64,000 bases of DNA, from assembly GCA_020633465.1 (NCBI GenBank), contig JACKDN010000022.1, forward strand, positions 62,001 through 126,000. The letters run 5' to 3'. Below, one piece after another: positions 11,450-20,844 of this stretch; within the stretch, counting starts at the first letter, position 1, and each line of letters starts with the position of its first letter. The notes beneath the pieces are model-generated. The model was not told the origin of the DNA, ran no database searches, and saw only the letters and a program-made list of their open reading frames with translations. The position numbers and the translations under genes were made by a program. Origin of the DNA: Myxococcales bacterium (GTDB lineage: Bacteria > Myxococcota_A > Bradymonadia > UBA7976 > UBA1532).

Positions 11450-14400
11450 GACACCACCACGCTCGGGAAGGGCCCCACCCGCAGGGACTGCCCCGCGTTG
11501 TGCTTGCCCTCCCGGTCACAGTCCAGGCAGATGCTCAGCGTGTTCGTCCCCTCGTTGAGGAAGATCGAACCGTCGAGATCCTCGGTCTTCAGCTGCCCCG
11601 CCTCCACCACCTCGACCTTGGTCTGGTCCTTCTGCACCGGCCCCTTGCCGCCCGCCGACTCGTCGGCGAGGTTCAGCACGATGTCGGTCGTCGGCGCCCC
11701 GCCCTCCTCGCACGAGGGCGTCAGCGTCACGGCCAGCCCGTAGGCCAGGCGCCCCGGCGGCAGCAGCAGCGACAGCGCGTTGCTCTCGCGGTTGCTCTCT
11801 TCGTTCAGCCGCGGCAGCAGGGGCACCACGTTCACGTCGCGCCCGCCCTTCTTGAAGGTCTGGTTGTCGGGCAGCACGTCGGTGTAGTGCACGCCGTACA
11901 GACGGCCCTGCGCCGTGATGCACGGATCGTTCGCCCGGCGCTCGGCGGTGGTGAAGAAGGCCACCTTGTCGCGCACCAGCGGCGCGCCGGTCAGGCGCTC
12001 GCCGTCGTTGAGCGGCAGCACCCAGTTCGCCCGCGCGGTGTAGACCAACGCGCCCGTGTTGGGATCCAGCGTCGCCCGATCGGACAGGCTGACCACGCTG
12101 TTGCGCGCGTCCTCGGCGTCCGCGCCGGTGCCGAACACCAGCACCAGCTCGCCCGACTCGGCCAGCGCGATGGTGGGCCGGTCGACGATCGGCTTGCCCA
12201 CCGGGTAGGCCTCGGTCAGGTCGTCGTCCTCGGCGGGCCACATCTTCGCCATCGACCAGTTGCGGGGATCGGGATCGCGCAGATCCACGCGCCACAGCTG
12301 CCCGTGGCGGTCGCCGATGTAGGCGCGGTCCGACGCGGCGATGCCCGCCAGCGGCCAGGCGATGGGCGAGCCGACGACCGGGTAGTCCAGATCGTCGCCC
12401 TCGACGCCGTCGCCGTTGGCGAACTTGCGGATCAGCTTGCCGGTCAGCGCGTCGAGCACCAGCACGCAGCGCCCCACGCCGTCCTCCTTGATCGGCGTCT
12501 GCTGGGTGGCCGGCGCGGGATCGTCCCCGCAGCCCACGATGACCGCCGCGCTGATCTCCTGGTCGGGCCCGTTGATGGTGCGCACGTGCGTCAAGAGCGG
12601 CCGCGACACCGAGCGCCCGAGCTGGGGATCCCAGTAGGGCACGCCGTCCTGCTCGCTGCCGATGACGTCCCAGGTGCCCGCGTAGGTGTCGTCGGTCGGC
12701 CACACCGCGTTGGCGTCGATCGACGCGTCGTCCTGGGCCCGATCGGCGAGCTCGGTCAGCGGCGTCACGTCCATCCCGAAGATGTTGGCCGCCACCTCAC
12801 CCACGCCGCCGGCCAGCAGGGTGAAGAAGCGCAGCTGGTCGGCCTCGGCCGGGCACTCCTGCCGACCGGCGCCCAGGCTGCGACAGGCGGCCACGTCGGC
12901 CACCGCCAGCGGGCCGTCGACCTGGTAGGCGCCGCTCTTCACGTTCTGCCACGAGGTGCGGGGCATGAAGTTGATCACCTCGTGCCCATCGTCGGCGCGG
13001 AAGAAGTGCACCAGCCCGTCCGCGGCGCCGGCCACCAGCACGGTGGGCCGCTCGGCGTGGGCCTCCTGGAACGCCTTGTAGCTGGCGCTGCGCACGCCCA
13101 GCCGCGGCGCCTGCACCGCGATGACGTCGCCGTCGAGCAGCTGCGCCATGCTGCGCCGCCGCCGCGTGCCGTCCTCGTTGAACGACTCCGCCCCGATGTA
13201 GCCGTCGACCGTGTCGACCGCCAGCTCGAAGGGGTCACCCTCGGCCGGGGCCACCAGCGGCGCGGTCAGCAGCGAGCGCAGCGTGCCCTCGGACAGCGTG
13301 CCCGCGCGGCCGTCGGCGTTGATGGCGCCCGTGTCGGGGCTCAACACCGTGAAGTTCCGGTCCGAGGTCGGGTTGTGCGAGATGGCCTTGCGGGGCACCT
13401 CGCGCACCTGCAGCTGCTTGGCGGCCGACGTGCGCAGCGTCTCGGTGATCTGCACCGTGTCGTTCACCTGCGCGCAGGCGAAGTCCTGGATCTCCACCTC
13501 GCCGTAGCGGCCGGTGTCGGCCGAGCCGGGGATGCGCGAGTAGGTCGCGACGCGCCACTGCAGCACGTCGCGCTCGCCCAGCTCGTCGCCGAGGCCCGGC
13601 GTCAGCACCAGCGGACGCGTCCGGGTGCGCAGGCCCTGCAGCGCCGCGTTGCTCACCCGGCGCAGCGCCACGCGCAGCTGCTCGCGATCCGACGCCAGGA
13701 AGAAGCCCGGCTGATCGTCCTCGACGCCCATGCCGGGCGAGCCCACCTCGGCGATGGCGATCGCGTTGTCCTGCCCCGCCCCGTCGACGTTGAAGCCGAT
13801 GACGAAGAGCGGGACGTTCTTCTCCTGGTACAGCTGCGCGGCGTACTCGGTGGGCGACTTGTAGGGATAGCCCGCCGGGTAGCGGCACTCGCCGCGCACG
13901 CAGCGCGCGCCCGGCACCCCGCAGGCCCCGTCGTTGGCGCAGTCCTGCCCGCCGTAGTACTCGGTGGGCGCGCCGTCCGTGATCAGCACCGCGACGCGCT
14001 TGCGGCACAGGAAGGCGCGGTCGGTGGCCTCCTCCTCGTCGTAGTACTTCACCAGATCGCGCAGCAGCGGCGAGATGGGCGTCCACCCGTAGGGCACCAT
14101 CGAGCGCACCTGCTCCATCACGAAGTGGTTGTGCAGCGCGACGTCCGCGGGCGCCTCGGTCACGCCGAGGCCGCGGGGATCGGCGTTCGCCGGATCCCCC
14201 GCCTTGAGCAGCCGCCCCTTGCTGCCGCGGATCAGCGGCCCGAAGGGCGCCGTCTCGTTGCGCGCGCCGACGTTGATGTCGGTGACGCCGCGCGCGTCGT
14301 TGCCCGACATGCCGCTGACCGCGTTGGCGATGCCGATCGGCACCCGCAGCTCGGCGTCGTCCTCGTCGTCGCCGTAGGAGTAGTGACCGGCCTCGTCGGT

Positions 14401-15012
14401 GCCGTTCGCCGGCTCGGTGTCGAAGGTCATCAGGCCGAACTTGATGCGCTCGAGCTCCTGATGAATGATGCCGTCGGTCTCGATGCCCACCGGCCCCGCC
14501 GCGTCCGAGGCCCGCCCGTCCACGCCGTGATCCGCGCCGCAGGGCGCCCACCGCGTGCAGGTCTCACCCACCGCCGCGTCGCAGCACATCGGCCGGAAGT
14601 GCGAGAAGTTGCGGTCCGCCCCCAGGCTGTGCCCGTCGTCGGGGAAGTTGGGCTCGTCGCCCGCCCGGAAGGTCGGCGTGTGCTCGATGCACCAGTTCTC
14701 GACCCAATTGCCCTGGGTGGTGCGGAAGCGCTTGGCCGAGCCGGCGATCACCTCCTTGGCGATGTTGATGCGGCTCTGCTGGTAGCCCAGCGCCGGATCC
14801 GGCTGGGTGGTGCCCGGCTGCGAGCAGATCGGATCGCGCTCGGCGTTGTTGTCGAAGCTCTCGCGCCACTCCATCGACCCCGAGGTGTCGACCAGCAGCA
14901 TGATCTCGGGCTTGGCCCCGCCCTCCTCCTGGCCCGCCGCGGCGCCCGCGAACAGGGTGAGGGCCACCGCCACGACGCGCGCCGCGCGGCTGGGATGCGA
15001 TCGTCGGTTCAT
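11425..15012 (-). CDS. pilY1: PilY1-like pilus tip/assembly protein with vWA domain
   Basis: 1195 residues from the ATG at 15012, which follows GGGGGAGAA at good spacing (a GTG at 15030 is in frame but lies inside pilX). A signal peptide (residues 1-27) precedes a von Willebrand A domain with the MIDAS motif DTSGS at 42-46 and LITDGAPTEYY near 344. The vWA region is cysteine-rich (CCDAAVGETC, CANDGACGVPGARC). The C-terminal half (about 640-1080) matches the PilY1 beta-propeller (LRFFTLLAGGVGE, DRAYIGDRHGQLWRVDL). PilY1 caps or primes type IV pili and mediates adhesion and mechanosensing. The gene lies directly after the minor pilins, as in known pilus operons. The extreme C terminus is a short beta domain (ILNEGTN-like strands, CLDCDREG). 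Confidence 0.9.
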   Translation of the reverse strand: MNRRSHPSRAARVVAVALTLFAGAAAGQEEGGAKPEIMLLVDTSGSMEWRESFDNNAERDPICSQPGTTQPDPALGYQQSRINIAKEVIAGSAKRFRTTQGNWVENWCIEHTPTFRAGDEPNFPDDGHSLGADRNFSHFRPMCCDAAVGETCTRWAPCGADHGVDGRASDAAGPVGIETDGIIHQELERIKFGLMTFDTEPANGTDEAGHYSYGDDEDDAELRVPIGIANAVSGMSGNDARGVTDINVGARNETAPFGPLIRGSKGRLLKAGDPANADPRGLGVTEAPADVALHNHFVMEQVRSMVPYGWTPISPLLRDLVKYYDEEEATDRAFLCRKRVAVLITDGAPTEYYGGQDCANDGACGVPGARCVRGECRYPAGYPYKSPTEYAAQLYQEKNVPLFVIGFNVDGAGQDNAIAIAEVGSPGMGVEDDQPGFFLASDREQLRVALRRVSNAALQGLRTRTRPLVLTPGLGDELGERDVLQWRVATYSRIPGSADTGRYGEVEIQDFACAQVNDTVQITETLRTSAAKQLQVREVPRKAISHNPTSDRNFTVLSPDTGAINADGRAGTLSEGTLRSLLTAPLVAPAEGDPFELAVDTVDGYIGAESFNEDGTRRRRSMAQLLDGDVIAVQAPRLGVRSASYKAFQEAHAERPTVLVAGAADGLVHFFRADDGHEVINFMPRTSWQNVKSGAYQVDGPLAVADVAACRSLGAGRQECPAEADQLRFFTLLAGGVGEVAANIFGMDVTPLTELADRAQDDASIDANAVWPTDDTYAGTWDVIGSEQDGVPYWDPQLGRSVSRPLLTHVRTINGPDQEISAAVIVGCGDDPAPATQQTPIKEDGVGRCVLVLDALTGKLIRKFANGDGVEGDDLDYPVVGSPIAWPLAGIAASDRAYIGDRHGQLWRVDLRDPDPRNWSMAKMWPAEDDDLTEAYPVGKPIVDRPTIALAESGELVLVFGTGADAEDARNSVVSLSDRATLDPNTGALVYTARANWVLPLNDGERLTGAPLVRDKVAFFTTAERRANDPCITAQGRLYGVHYTDVLPDNQTFKKGGRDVNVVPLLPRLNEESNRESNALSLLLPPGRLAYGLAVTLTPSCEEGGAPTTDIVLNLADESAGGKGPVQKDQTKVEVVEAGQLKTEDLDGSIFLNEGTNTLSICLDCDREGKHNAGQSLRVGPFPSVVVSWGSTFTR

Positions 15013-15026
15013 GGCTTCTCCCCCGT

Positions 15027-15704
15027 TCACGGCTGCACGCAGAAGGGCGTCTGGAAGGGCCCCAGCACCACGGCGGCCTTGAGGCTGTGCTCGGCGTAGG
15101 TGTCGGCGGCGGCCTCACGCTGGTTCACGTTGGCCGGATCGAGCTGCGCGCGGGTGGGCAGCGCGTTCGGCGCCACGTAGCCCCGCGCGGTGAACTGCAT
15201 CATGCAGAACACCTCGCCGTTGTTGCGGATCTCGAGCGGGTCGTAGCCCGGCTGCACCGGCCCGGGCGAGAACCCGTCGACCGTCACCCGATAGCTCAGC
15301 TGCATGCCCGCGTTGGCCAGGCCGGTCGCGGACGGGCCGGCGTTCAGCACCTGCGGCGCCGGGTAGTTGGACTGCCCCAGCACGTTGTCGTCGACGTCGC
15401 GGGCACGCACGGCGCCGGCGCTGTCGATCTCGACGGTGCCCCGGCGGCCGGCAAGCAAGCGCAGCACCTCGGCGCCGCGCTGCTGCATCAGCGTGACCGC
15501 GTGATAGAGGCCCACCTCCGAGACGTAGCGCGCCTGCTTGGACAGCCGCAGGTTGCCCGAGCCGGCCATGTTCTGGGTGGTGGTGCGCATGGCCAGCATG
15601 CCCAGCGCCAGCATCGCGAACAGGATCAGCACGGCCAGCACCAGCGCGCTGCCGCGCTGGCCGGCGCGGGGCCGATGGGGGGCGGGGGTCCGGTGTCGCT
15701 GCAT
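15027..15704 (-). CDS. pilX: PilX-like minor pilin assembly protein
   Basis: 225 residues; the ATG at 15704 lies two bases after the pilW stop. The N terminus is basic (MQRHRTPAPHRPRAGQRG), followed by one long hydrophobic helix (ALVLAVLILFAMLALGMLAM) that lacks the usual Phe-Thr-Leu-Glu prepilin end, as is typical of the PilX N-terminal family. The motif MRTTTQNMAGSGNLRLSKQA continues the helix. The C-terminal domain (about 60-225) is beta-rich and contains two cysteines (VFCMMQF, PFCVQP). The protein would sit at the pilus tip with PilV, PilW and PilY1. Its stop lies 15 nt before the pilY1 ATG, so the two are co-translated. Confidence 0.85.
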   Translation of the reverse strand: MQRHRTPAPHRPRAGQRGSALVLAVLILFAMLALGMLAMRTTTQNMAGSGNLRLSKQARYVSEVGLYHAVTLMQQRGAEVLRLLAGRRGTVEIDSAGAVRARDVDDNVLGQSNYPAPQVLNAGPSATGLANAGMQLSYRVTVDGFSPGPVQPGYDPLEIRNNGEVFCMMQFTARGYVAPNALPTRAQLDPANVNQREAAADTYAEHSLKAAVVLGPFQTPFCVQP

Positions 15705-15706
15705 CC

Positions 15707-16888
15707 TCAATTCCCCCGCACCAGGTTGGGCGTCGCCACCTCGGACACCATCGTCGCCACCCGCGCGAACCCGTCGATGTTCGGATCCAGCTCGAACCAC
15801 ACGCGATCCGCCGCGCGGCGGGCGTTGGGGTTGTTCAGGTTCAGCGCCACCAGCAGCTCGGGATCCTCGCGCGGCGTGCGCGTGGCCAGCAGCACGTTCA
15901 GCGCGCGCAGGCGCTCGGGCCGCGCGGCCATCGCCGCCCCCTCGGCCGCGAAGCCCGGGAAGTTGCCCACGTCGTCCTGGGGCGCCTCGTCGAGCGTCAC
16001 GTCGGGCTGCGCGCCGGGCAGATCGCCGCGCACGTCGTAGGTGCCCCACACCTGCAGGTCGACGGCGTACTCGGCCACGATCAGATCCTCGAGCACGTTG
16101 TTCGCGTTGCGCGCGTCCACCACCTCGCGGTGCAGATCGGTCTTGGTGTTGGTGGCGTCCGCCGGATCCGCCAGCAGCCGGTACCGCACCTGCTCGACCG
16201 GGTTGATCAGGCAGCCCCCCGCGTCGCACACGCCCGTCGGCAGGCAGGTGTTGCGGCCCAGCGTCACGGTGGGCGCGCCGCCGTTGTACTGGGCGTCGGT
16301 CACCACCGCGAAGTCCTTGGCGTCGCTCGCCAGCGCGTGGATGCGGACGAACTGGCCGGCGCGCCAGGTGTTCTCGAAGCGCGCCTGGCTGGCCAGCATG
16401 CTGCGGGCCTCACCGGTCAGCTGGCGATCCTCGGGCAGCACCAGCACCGTCGCGCCGGCCACGCGCCGCGTCGCCAGGGGCACCGAGCCCGAGACGTCGA
16501 GCAGCATCGTCACCTCGTCCGGGCGCACCGCGTTGGGCGCGTTGGCGAGGATGGCCGGCACCTGCCCGCCCGCCGTGTCGTCGGCGAGGACGACGCCGTT
16601 GATGCCCTGTACCGCCGCGCACAGCCCGGGATCGCGCCGCAGCGGATCGGTCGAGTTGGTCACCGCCATCCGCCCGGCGTTGCGCAGATCGGTCTTCAGG
16701 TACTCGAGGGCGAAGCGCATGCCCTCCTGCATCTGCACCACCTGCTCCTGCCGGTAGTACTGCTGCGAGTTCGCGATGAAGACGTAGTAGATCGCCACCA
16801 GCACGATGGCCGACAGGAACACCGCCAGCAGCAGCTCCACCATGGTGAAGCCGGCGGCGCGGGCGCGGGCCAGGGAGCGTCGCGTCAT
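15707..16888 (-). CDS. pilW: PilW-like minor pilin
   Basis: 393 residues. A prepilin-type leader RAAGFTMVELLLAVFLSAIV gives a peptidase site after Gly-13 and an N-methylated Phe, followed by the hydrophobic stalk. The long globular domain has a conserved helix (MRFALEYLKTDLRNAGRMAV) and a cysteine cluster near the middle (NTCLPTGVCDAGGCL). The length fits PilW, which is larger than the major pilin. The ATG overlaps the pilV stop (ATGA). Together with the neighbours it forms the minor-pilin priming complex in the inner membrane and pilus tip. Confidence 0.88.
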   Translation of the reverse strand: MTRRSLARARAAGFTMVELLLAVFLSAIVLVAIYYVFIANSQQYYRQEQVVQMQEGMRFALEYLKTDLRNAGRMAVTNSTDPLRRDPGLCAAVQGINGVVLADDTAGGQVPAILANAPNAVRPDEVTMLLDVSGSVPLATRRVAGATVLVLPEDRQLTGEARSMLASQARFENTWRAGQFVRIHALASDAKDFAVVTDAQYNGGAPTVTLGRNTCLPTGVCDAGGCLINPVEQVRYRLLADPADATNTKTDLHREVVDARNANNVLEDLIVAEYAVDLQVWGTYDVRGDLPGAQPDVTLDEAPQDDVGNFPGFAAEGAAMAARPERLRALNVLLATRTPREDPELLVALNLNNPNARRAADRVWFELDPNIDGFARVATMVSEVATPNLVRGN

Positions 16889-17475
16889 CGCGGGTGCCTC
16901 CGCACGGTCACCGGGATCGTCACGCTGCTGAACAGCGCGACGTTGTCCTGGAAGGCGGCGGCGCCCTGCCGGGTGCACACGGCCGCCACGCTCTGCGGGT
17001 TGAGGGTGTCGCGCGGCCAGACCACGCGCACCCGCGCGTTCAGGATGCCGTCGTAGACGTCGTCGAGCGGGCTCAGCCAGTAGTGCACGCAGAAGCGCTG
17101 CCGCACGAGCTGGCTGCCGTTGGGATCGGCCCCCTGGTGGGGCAGCCCGTTCTGATCGACCGGCAGCCCGTCGCGGGGATCGACGCCCTGCCCGGGCGGG
17201 ATGTCGGTCAGCGTCGCCCAGGCGCCCGCGGGCTGGTTCAGCCGCGGCCCGGGCAGCGCGCTGCCCGTCCACTCGTAGGCCTCGGCCCGCAGCCGCTCGG
17301 CGTAGCGCTCGGCCAGGTTCATCGCGGCCGCCGTCTCGCGCGCCGAGATGTTGCCCTGCATCGTGCCGATCTGCAGCGAGAAGACCGCCGCGAAGCCCAC
17401 CGCCGAGACGAAGACGGCGATGAGGATCTCGATGATGGTGAAGCCCCGGCGGGCGCCGTCTCGCGTGTGCCTCAT
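16885..17475 (-). CDS. pilV: PilV-like minor pilin
   Basis: 196 residues. The N terminus RRGFTIIEILIAVFVSAVG is a textbook prepilin signal, with the Glu at position +5 that aids pilin docking. After the helix, the sequence AAAMNLAERYAERLRAEAYE is the PilV-type second helix. The C-terminal domain holds two cysteines (RFCVHYW, AAVCTRQG) suited to the D-loop disulfide. The start overlaps the fimT stop (ATGA) and its own stop overlaps pilW (ATGA). Assignment as PilV rather than another minor pilin rests on gene order and size. Confidence 0.86.
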   Translation of the reverse strand: MRHTRDGARRGFTIIEILIAVFVSAVGFAAVFSLQIGTMQGNISARETAAAMNLAERYAERLRAEAYEWTGSALPGPRLNQPAGAWATLTDIPPGQGVDPRDGLPVDQNGLPHQGADPNGSQLVRQRFCVHYWLSPLDDVYDGILNARVRVVWPRDTLNPQSVAAVCTRQGAAAFQDNVALFSSVTIPVTVRRHPR

Positions 17476-18119
17476 GGTCCCACCACCATTCGGGCGTTGC
17501 TGGCGAAGGTCATCTCGACGGCGCGGCCGGGGCCGATGGGCTCCCAGCCCCCGCCGGTCGGCTCGAAGCGCCGGATCACCAGCCGCAGGCGACCGTCGAG
17601 CGGATCGACCGCGCCGTTGTCGATCCGCCAGACCGAGCCGTCGGGCGCGATGCACAGCCGCAGCGCGGCCTGCCGGGCGTTCGCGTCGCCCGCGCCGAGC
17701 CAGCCGGTCAGCCCGACGGCGTCGACCTGCTTGCCCCGGAACGCCGGGGCGACGGTCTCGCCGAAGGGCACCGACACGATCAGCGGCAGGTTGGGCATCG
17801 CGGCCGACTCGGTCAGGCAGCTGGTCGACCCGCCCTCGAACACGTCCATCTGCCCGAGGGGCTGGTTGCCGACGAAGACGGGGAAGTCGACGATGTACGC
17901 GCGGTTGCGGCGCTTCGCCGCGTCGCGCGTGCGGTTGAACCGGCGGGCGATGTCGGTCGCGACGCCGGCCTCCGAGTCCGTCCGCGTGAACGCCTCGATC
18001 GTCGGGTAGGCGATCAGCCCGAGGATGCCGATCAGCACGATGACGATCAGCAGCTCCACCAGGGTGAAGCCGCGCTCGACGTCAGGGCGTGCTGCGGCGT
18101 GTCGGCGGTGTCGGTCCAT
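17472..18119 (-). CDS. fimT: FimT/GspH-like pseudopilin, first gene of the pilin operon
   Basis: 215 residues. The ATG at 18119 follows TGGGGGGA at good distance. The leader ends RGFTLVELLIVIVLIGILGL, a strong prepilin site. The rest shows the GspH/FimT pattern: a helix with TDIARRFNRTRDAAKRRN, then beta strands (RAYIVDFPVFVG, LRLCIAPDGSVWRIDNG) and a C-terminal edge (VEMTFASNARMVVGP). Two cysteines are present. It heads a five- or six-gene operon read leftward; its product should help start pilus fibre assembly. Confidence 0.86.
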   Translation of the reverse strand: MDRHRRHAAARPDVERGFTLVELLIVIVLIGILGLIAYPTIEAFTRTDSEAGVATDIARRFNRTRDAAKRRNRAYIVDFPVFVGNQPLGQMDVFEGGSTSCLTESAAMPNLPLIVSVPFGETVAPAFRGKQVDAVGLTGWLGAGDANARQAALRLCIAPDGSVWRIDNGAVDPLDGRLRLVIRRFEPTGGGWEPIGPGRAVEMTFASNARMVVGP

Positions 18120-18295
18120 CGGTCCCCCCAAGGGCGCGTGGCGGGCTGGTTCGCAAGGAACGTGCCGCGGCGCCGGGCCCGCGCGCCCGGCGGTCGGGGG
18201 CCCCTCGCCCGTCGGGGCGGTGCGCAAGTTTTTCATAGCACGCACATCTCTGCGCACCTGTGGCCCGCGCCGAGCCTCGTGTACCATCGGCCGCC
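18120..18295. promoter_or_regulatory. divergent control region between pilin operon and cytochrome operon
   Basis: 176 nt separate the two divergent starts. A short A/T-rich patch (AAGTTTTTCATAG, about 18228-18240) stands out in otherwise GC-rich DNA. On the minus strand it reads CAGGTG-N17-TATGAA, a weak promoter candidate for the pilin operon. On the plus strand TACCAT at 18282-18287 lies 8 nt before the ATG at 18296, without a convincing -35. Confidence 0.35.
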
Positions 18296-19702
18296 ATGCC
18301 CCGCCGCCTCCGAGCCCTGCTGCCCCTGTGCGCGGCCTGCGCCGCCGCCCCGGCAGCCGGCGCCCCCCCGTGGCCGACGCCGGCGCGCTACCACGTGCGC
18401 AGCGAGACGCGGCTGCTGGCCGACCGCTGGTACGGCGCCCGCCCCGTGGCGGTGGAGCGCTTCGACGTGCGGCAGCGCCTGCAGCTCGACATCTTCGGCG
18501 CGCCCGCGCCGCGGGGGCCGCGCGCGGGCTTCACCAGCGATCTCGAGCTGGGCAGCGACCTCGGGCCCGACGTCGGCGACCTGCAGGCGGTCGCCCAGAG
18601 CCGGCGCGCCGTCGTCGATCTGTACTCCGCCCACGTCTGGGTGCGCGACGTCTTCGGCGTGCTCGACGCGCGCCTCGGCCGGCACGTGCTGGTCGACGCC
18701 CTCGGCTTCGACGCGCTCGACGGCGCCACCCTGACGCTCAACGCCGCGCCCTTCCTGGCCCTCGAGGCCAGCGGCGGCCTGGCCGTGCGGCGCGGCTGGT
18801 CGGACTTCGGCCCCGATCTGTACGACGAGGACGGCACGCTGCTCGCCGACGACCCGGGCTACGTCGTGGGCCTGGCGCTGGCCACGCGCGAGGTGGGCTG
18901 GCTGGCCGCGCGCGCCGCCTGGCGCCGGGTGTTCGAGCCCGATCAGGTGCAGCGCGAGGAGGCGGGCCTCGCGCTCACGGCGCGGCCGGGCGGCGGCCTC
19001 GAGCTGCACGGCCGGGCGCGCTACGACGCCGTCTGGCTGCGCATGGCCGAGCTGGGCGCCGGGGCCGCGCTGCGCTTGGGCGAGGCCGCGCGCGTCGGCC
19101 TCGACTGGCTGCGCGCCCGGCCCACCTTCAGCGCGGACAGCATCTGGAACGCCTTCGGCGTGCAGCCCTACCACGCGGTGCAGGGGCGCGCGCACGCCGC
19201 CCTCGGTCGCTGGTCGCTGGGCGCCGACGGCGGCGCGCGGATCTTCGACACCGGCCCCACGCGGGCGCAGTCGCCCGGCGACCTGAACGCCGAGGCCGTC
19301 GATCCGCCCGAGCGCACCCCGATCGCCTGGGACGCGGGCGCGCGCGCCGTGCGCGATCTCGGCAGCCTCACCGGCCCCGCCCACGTCGGCGTCGAGGGCC
19401 GCGTGGGCGGCGGCTACGGCGGCGTGCGCCACCACGGCGACGTCTTCGGCCGCCTGCCCGTGCCGCTGCCCGCCGGCAACCCGCCGCTGGCGGTGCGCGC
19501 GCGCCTCGGCGCCGTGTACCTGGACGATCCGGATCGCGACGCGCGCGACGCCCTGGCCGGCTGGGGCCTCTTGGCCGCCGAGTGGCCCGCCGCCGAAGGC
19601 ATCGTGATCGACCTGCTGTTCGAGGGCTCGGTCAGCGAGGACGACCGCAACCCCTGGCGCATGCGCGCCTTCACCCAGGTGCGCTTCGAGGATTGGTGGT
19701 GA
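18296..19702 (+). CDS. predicted outer-membrane beta-barrel next to a multihaem cytochrome
   Basis: 468 residues from ATG 18296. The signal peptide covers residues 1-22 (MPRRLRALLPLCAACAAAPA). The remainder alternates residues in beta-strand fashion and ends with an aromatic residue (TQVRFEDWW), the usual signature for barrel insertion. No cysteine pairs like those of MtrB-type porins are seen in the mature part. It overlaps the cytochrome gene by GTGA, so the two are made together. By position it could be the barrel half of a porin-cytochrome electron conduit, but sequence alone does not prove this; it might be an unrelated porin. No family name can be given. Confidence 0.75.
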   Translation: MPRRLRALLPLCAACAAAPAAGAPPWPTPARYHVRSETRLLADRWYGARPVAVERFDVRQRLQLDIFGAPAPRGPRAGFTSDLELGSDLGPDVGDLQAVAQSRRAVVDLYSAHVWVRDVFGVLDARLGRHVLVDALGFDALDGATLTLNAAPFLALEASGGLAVRRGWSDFGPDLYDEDGTLLADDPGYVVGLALATREVGWLAARAAWRRVFEPDQVQREEAGLALTARPGGGLELHGRARYDAVWLRMAELGAGAALRLGEAARVGLDWLRARPTFSADSIWNAFGVQPYHAVQGRAHAALGRWSLGADGGARIFDTGPTRAQSPGDLNAEAVDPPERTPIAWDAGARAVRDLGSLTGPAHVGVEGRVGGGYGGVRHHGDVFGRLPVPLPAGNPPLAVRARLGAVYLDDPDRDARDALAGWGLLAAEWPAAEGIVIDLLFEGSVSEDDRNPWRMRAFTQVRFEDWW

Positions 19703-20844
19703 GCGCCCTGCCCGCCCTGCTGCTGTTCGTCCTGCTGGGCGCGCCCGAGGGCGCGGTGTACCCGCCGCGCACGAACCCGCTGCACTTCGCGCACCGCGCC
19801 CACGATGACGTCGAGTGCGCGACCTGCCACCCGGCCGCGAAGGACTCGGTGCGCCCGGGCGACCGCCTGCTGCCCAGCGAGGCCGCCTGCTTCGAGTGCC
19901 ACGATCCCTTCGGTGACGAGGATCCGCCGACGTGCGCGTTCTGCCACCCGGGGTACGCGCCGACGCTGCCGCCGGGGGCCACGTCCACCGTCGGCGCCCT
20001 GCCCCGGCCGCCGGCCCTCGACAGCCCCGCCGCGGCCCTGCGCTTCGGCCACGCCCTGCACGTCCGCGCCGGCATCGACTGCGCCACCTGCCACGTCGAT
20101 CTCGACCGGCCGCCGGGCCAACGCGCGCTGCCCACCATGGTCGAGTGCGTCGACTGCCACACCGCGCGCGACGCGCCCACGCGCTGCGACGCCTGCCACC
20201 TCGTCCGTCCCGACGGCCGGCTGCGCCTCGACCTGCCCGCCGGCGCGCTGAAGCCCAGCGGGCGATCGGGCCTGCCCGATCACCGCGGCGACTGGGGGCG
20301 GAGCCACGGCCCGGCCGCGGCCGCCGACGCCCCGGCCTGCGCGACGTGCCACGCGCCCGAGGACTGCGCGCGCTGCCACGCGACGGCCGCGCGCCGGCCC
20401 GATCCGCACCCCGGCCTGTTCCTGCTGACGCACGCGCCGGCGGCGCGCCGCAACGATCCCGACTGCAGCACCTGCCACCGGCTGCAGACCTTCTGCGTCG
20501 ACTGCCACGCCCAGAGCGGGGTCACCGCCGAGGCCGGTCCCCTCGCCTACCAGGCCACCGACGGCGCGCGGCGCTTCCACCCGCCGGGGTTCGTCGGCTC
20601 GCTGGGCGGCGCGCCGGGCCCCGAGCACCACCGCTACGCCGCGCGCGCCAACCTGGCCAGCTGCGTCGGCTGCCACCGCGAGTCCACCTGCGTCACCTGC
20701 CACGCGGCCGACGCGCCGTCGCCGGTGCGCGCCAGCCCGCACCCGCCCGGCTTCGACTGCGGGCGCGTGTACTCGGTCAACACCCGCGGCTGCGCCAAGT
20801 GCCACCGCGACGCCGAGGCCCTGCGGCGGCTGTGCGACCGGTGA
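19699..20844 (+). CDS. multihaem c-type cytochrome with 13 CXXCH motifs
   Basis: 381 residues, GTG start overlapping the barrel gene stop. A signal peptide (LPALLLFVLLGAPEGA) directs export. I count thirteen CXXCH haem-binding motifs (for example CATCH, CFECH, CAFCH, CVDCH, CDACH, CARCH, CSTCH, CVGCH, CVTCH, CAKCH). Many histidines at suitable spacing can act as distal ligands. The density, about one haem per 29 residues, is like the cytochrome c3/c7 superfamily used for electron transfer across or outside the envelope. Its partner barrel, lipoprotein and FadL-like genes are co-transcribed. The electron donor and acceptor are unknown. Confidence 0.9.
   Translation: MSALPALLLFVLLGAPEGAVYPPRTNPLHFAHRAHDDVECATCHPAAKDSVRPGDRLLPSEAACFECHDPFGDEDPPTCAFCHPGYAPTLPPGATSTVGALPRPPALDSPAAALRFGHALHVRAGIDCATCHVDLDRPPGQRALPTMVECVDCHTARDAPTRCDACHLVRPDGRLRLDLPAGALKPSGRSGLPDHRGDWGRSHGPAAAADAPACATCHAPEDCARCHATAARRPDPHPGLFLLTHAPAARRNDPDCSTCHRLQTFCVDCHAQSGVTAEAGPLAYQATDGARRFHPPGFVGSLGGAPGPEHHRYAARANLASCVGCHRESTCVTCHAADAPSPVRASPHPPGFDCGRVYSVNTRGCAKCHRDAEALRRLCDR

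Noticed and set aside
11500..15099. A long plus-strand open frame opposite pilY1
   Set aside because: Composition is His/Arg/Leu-rich without domains; the minus strand encodes vWA and PilY1 motifs. Long antisense frames are expected at this GC content.
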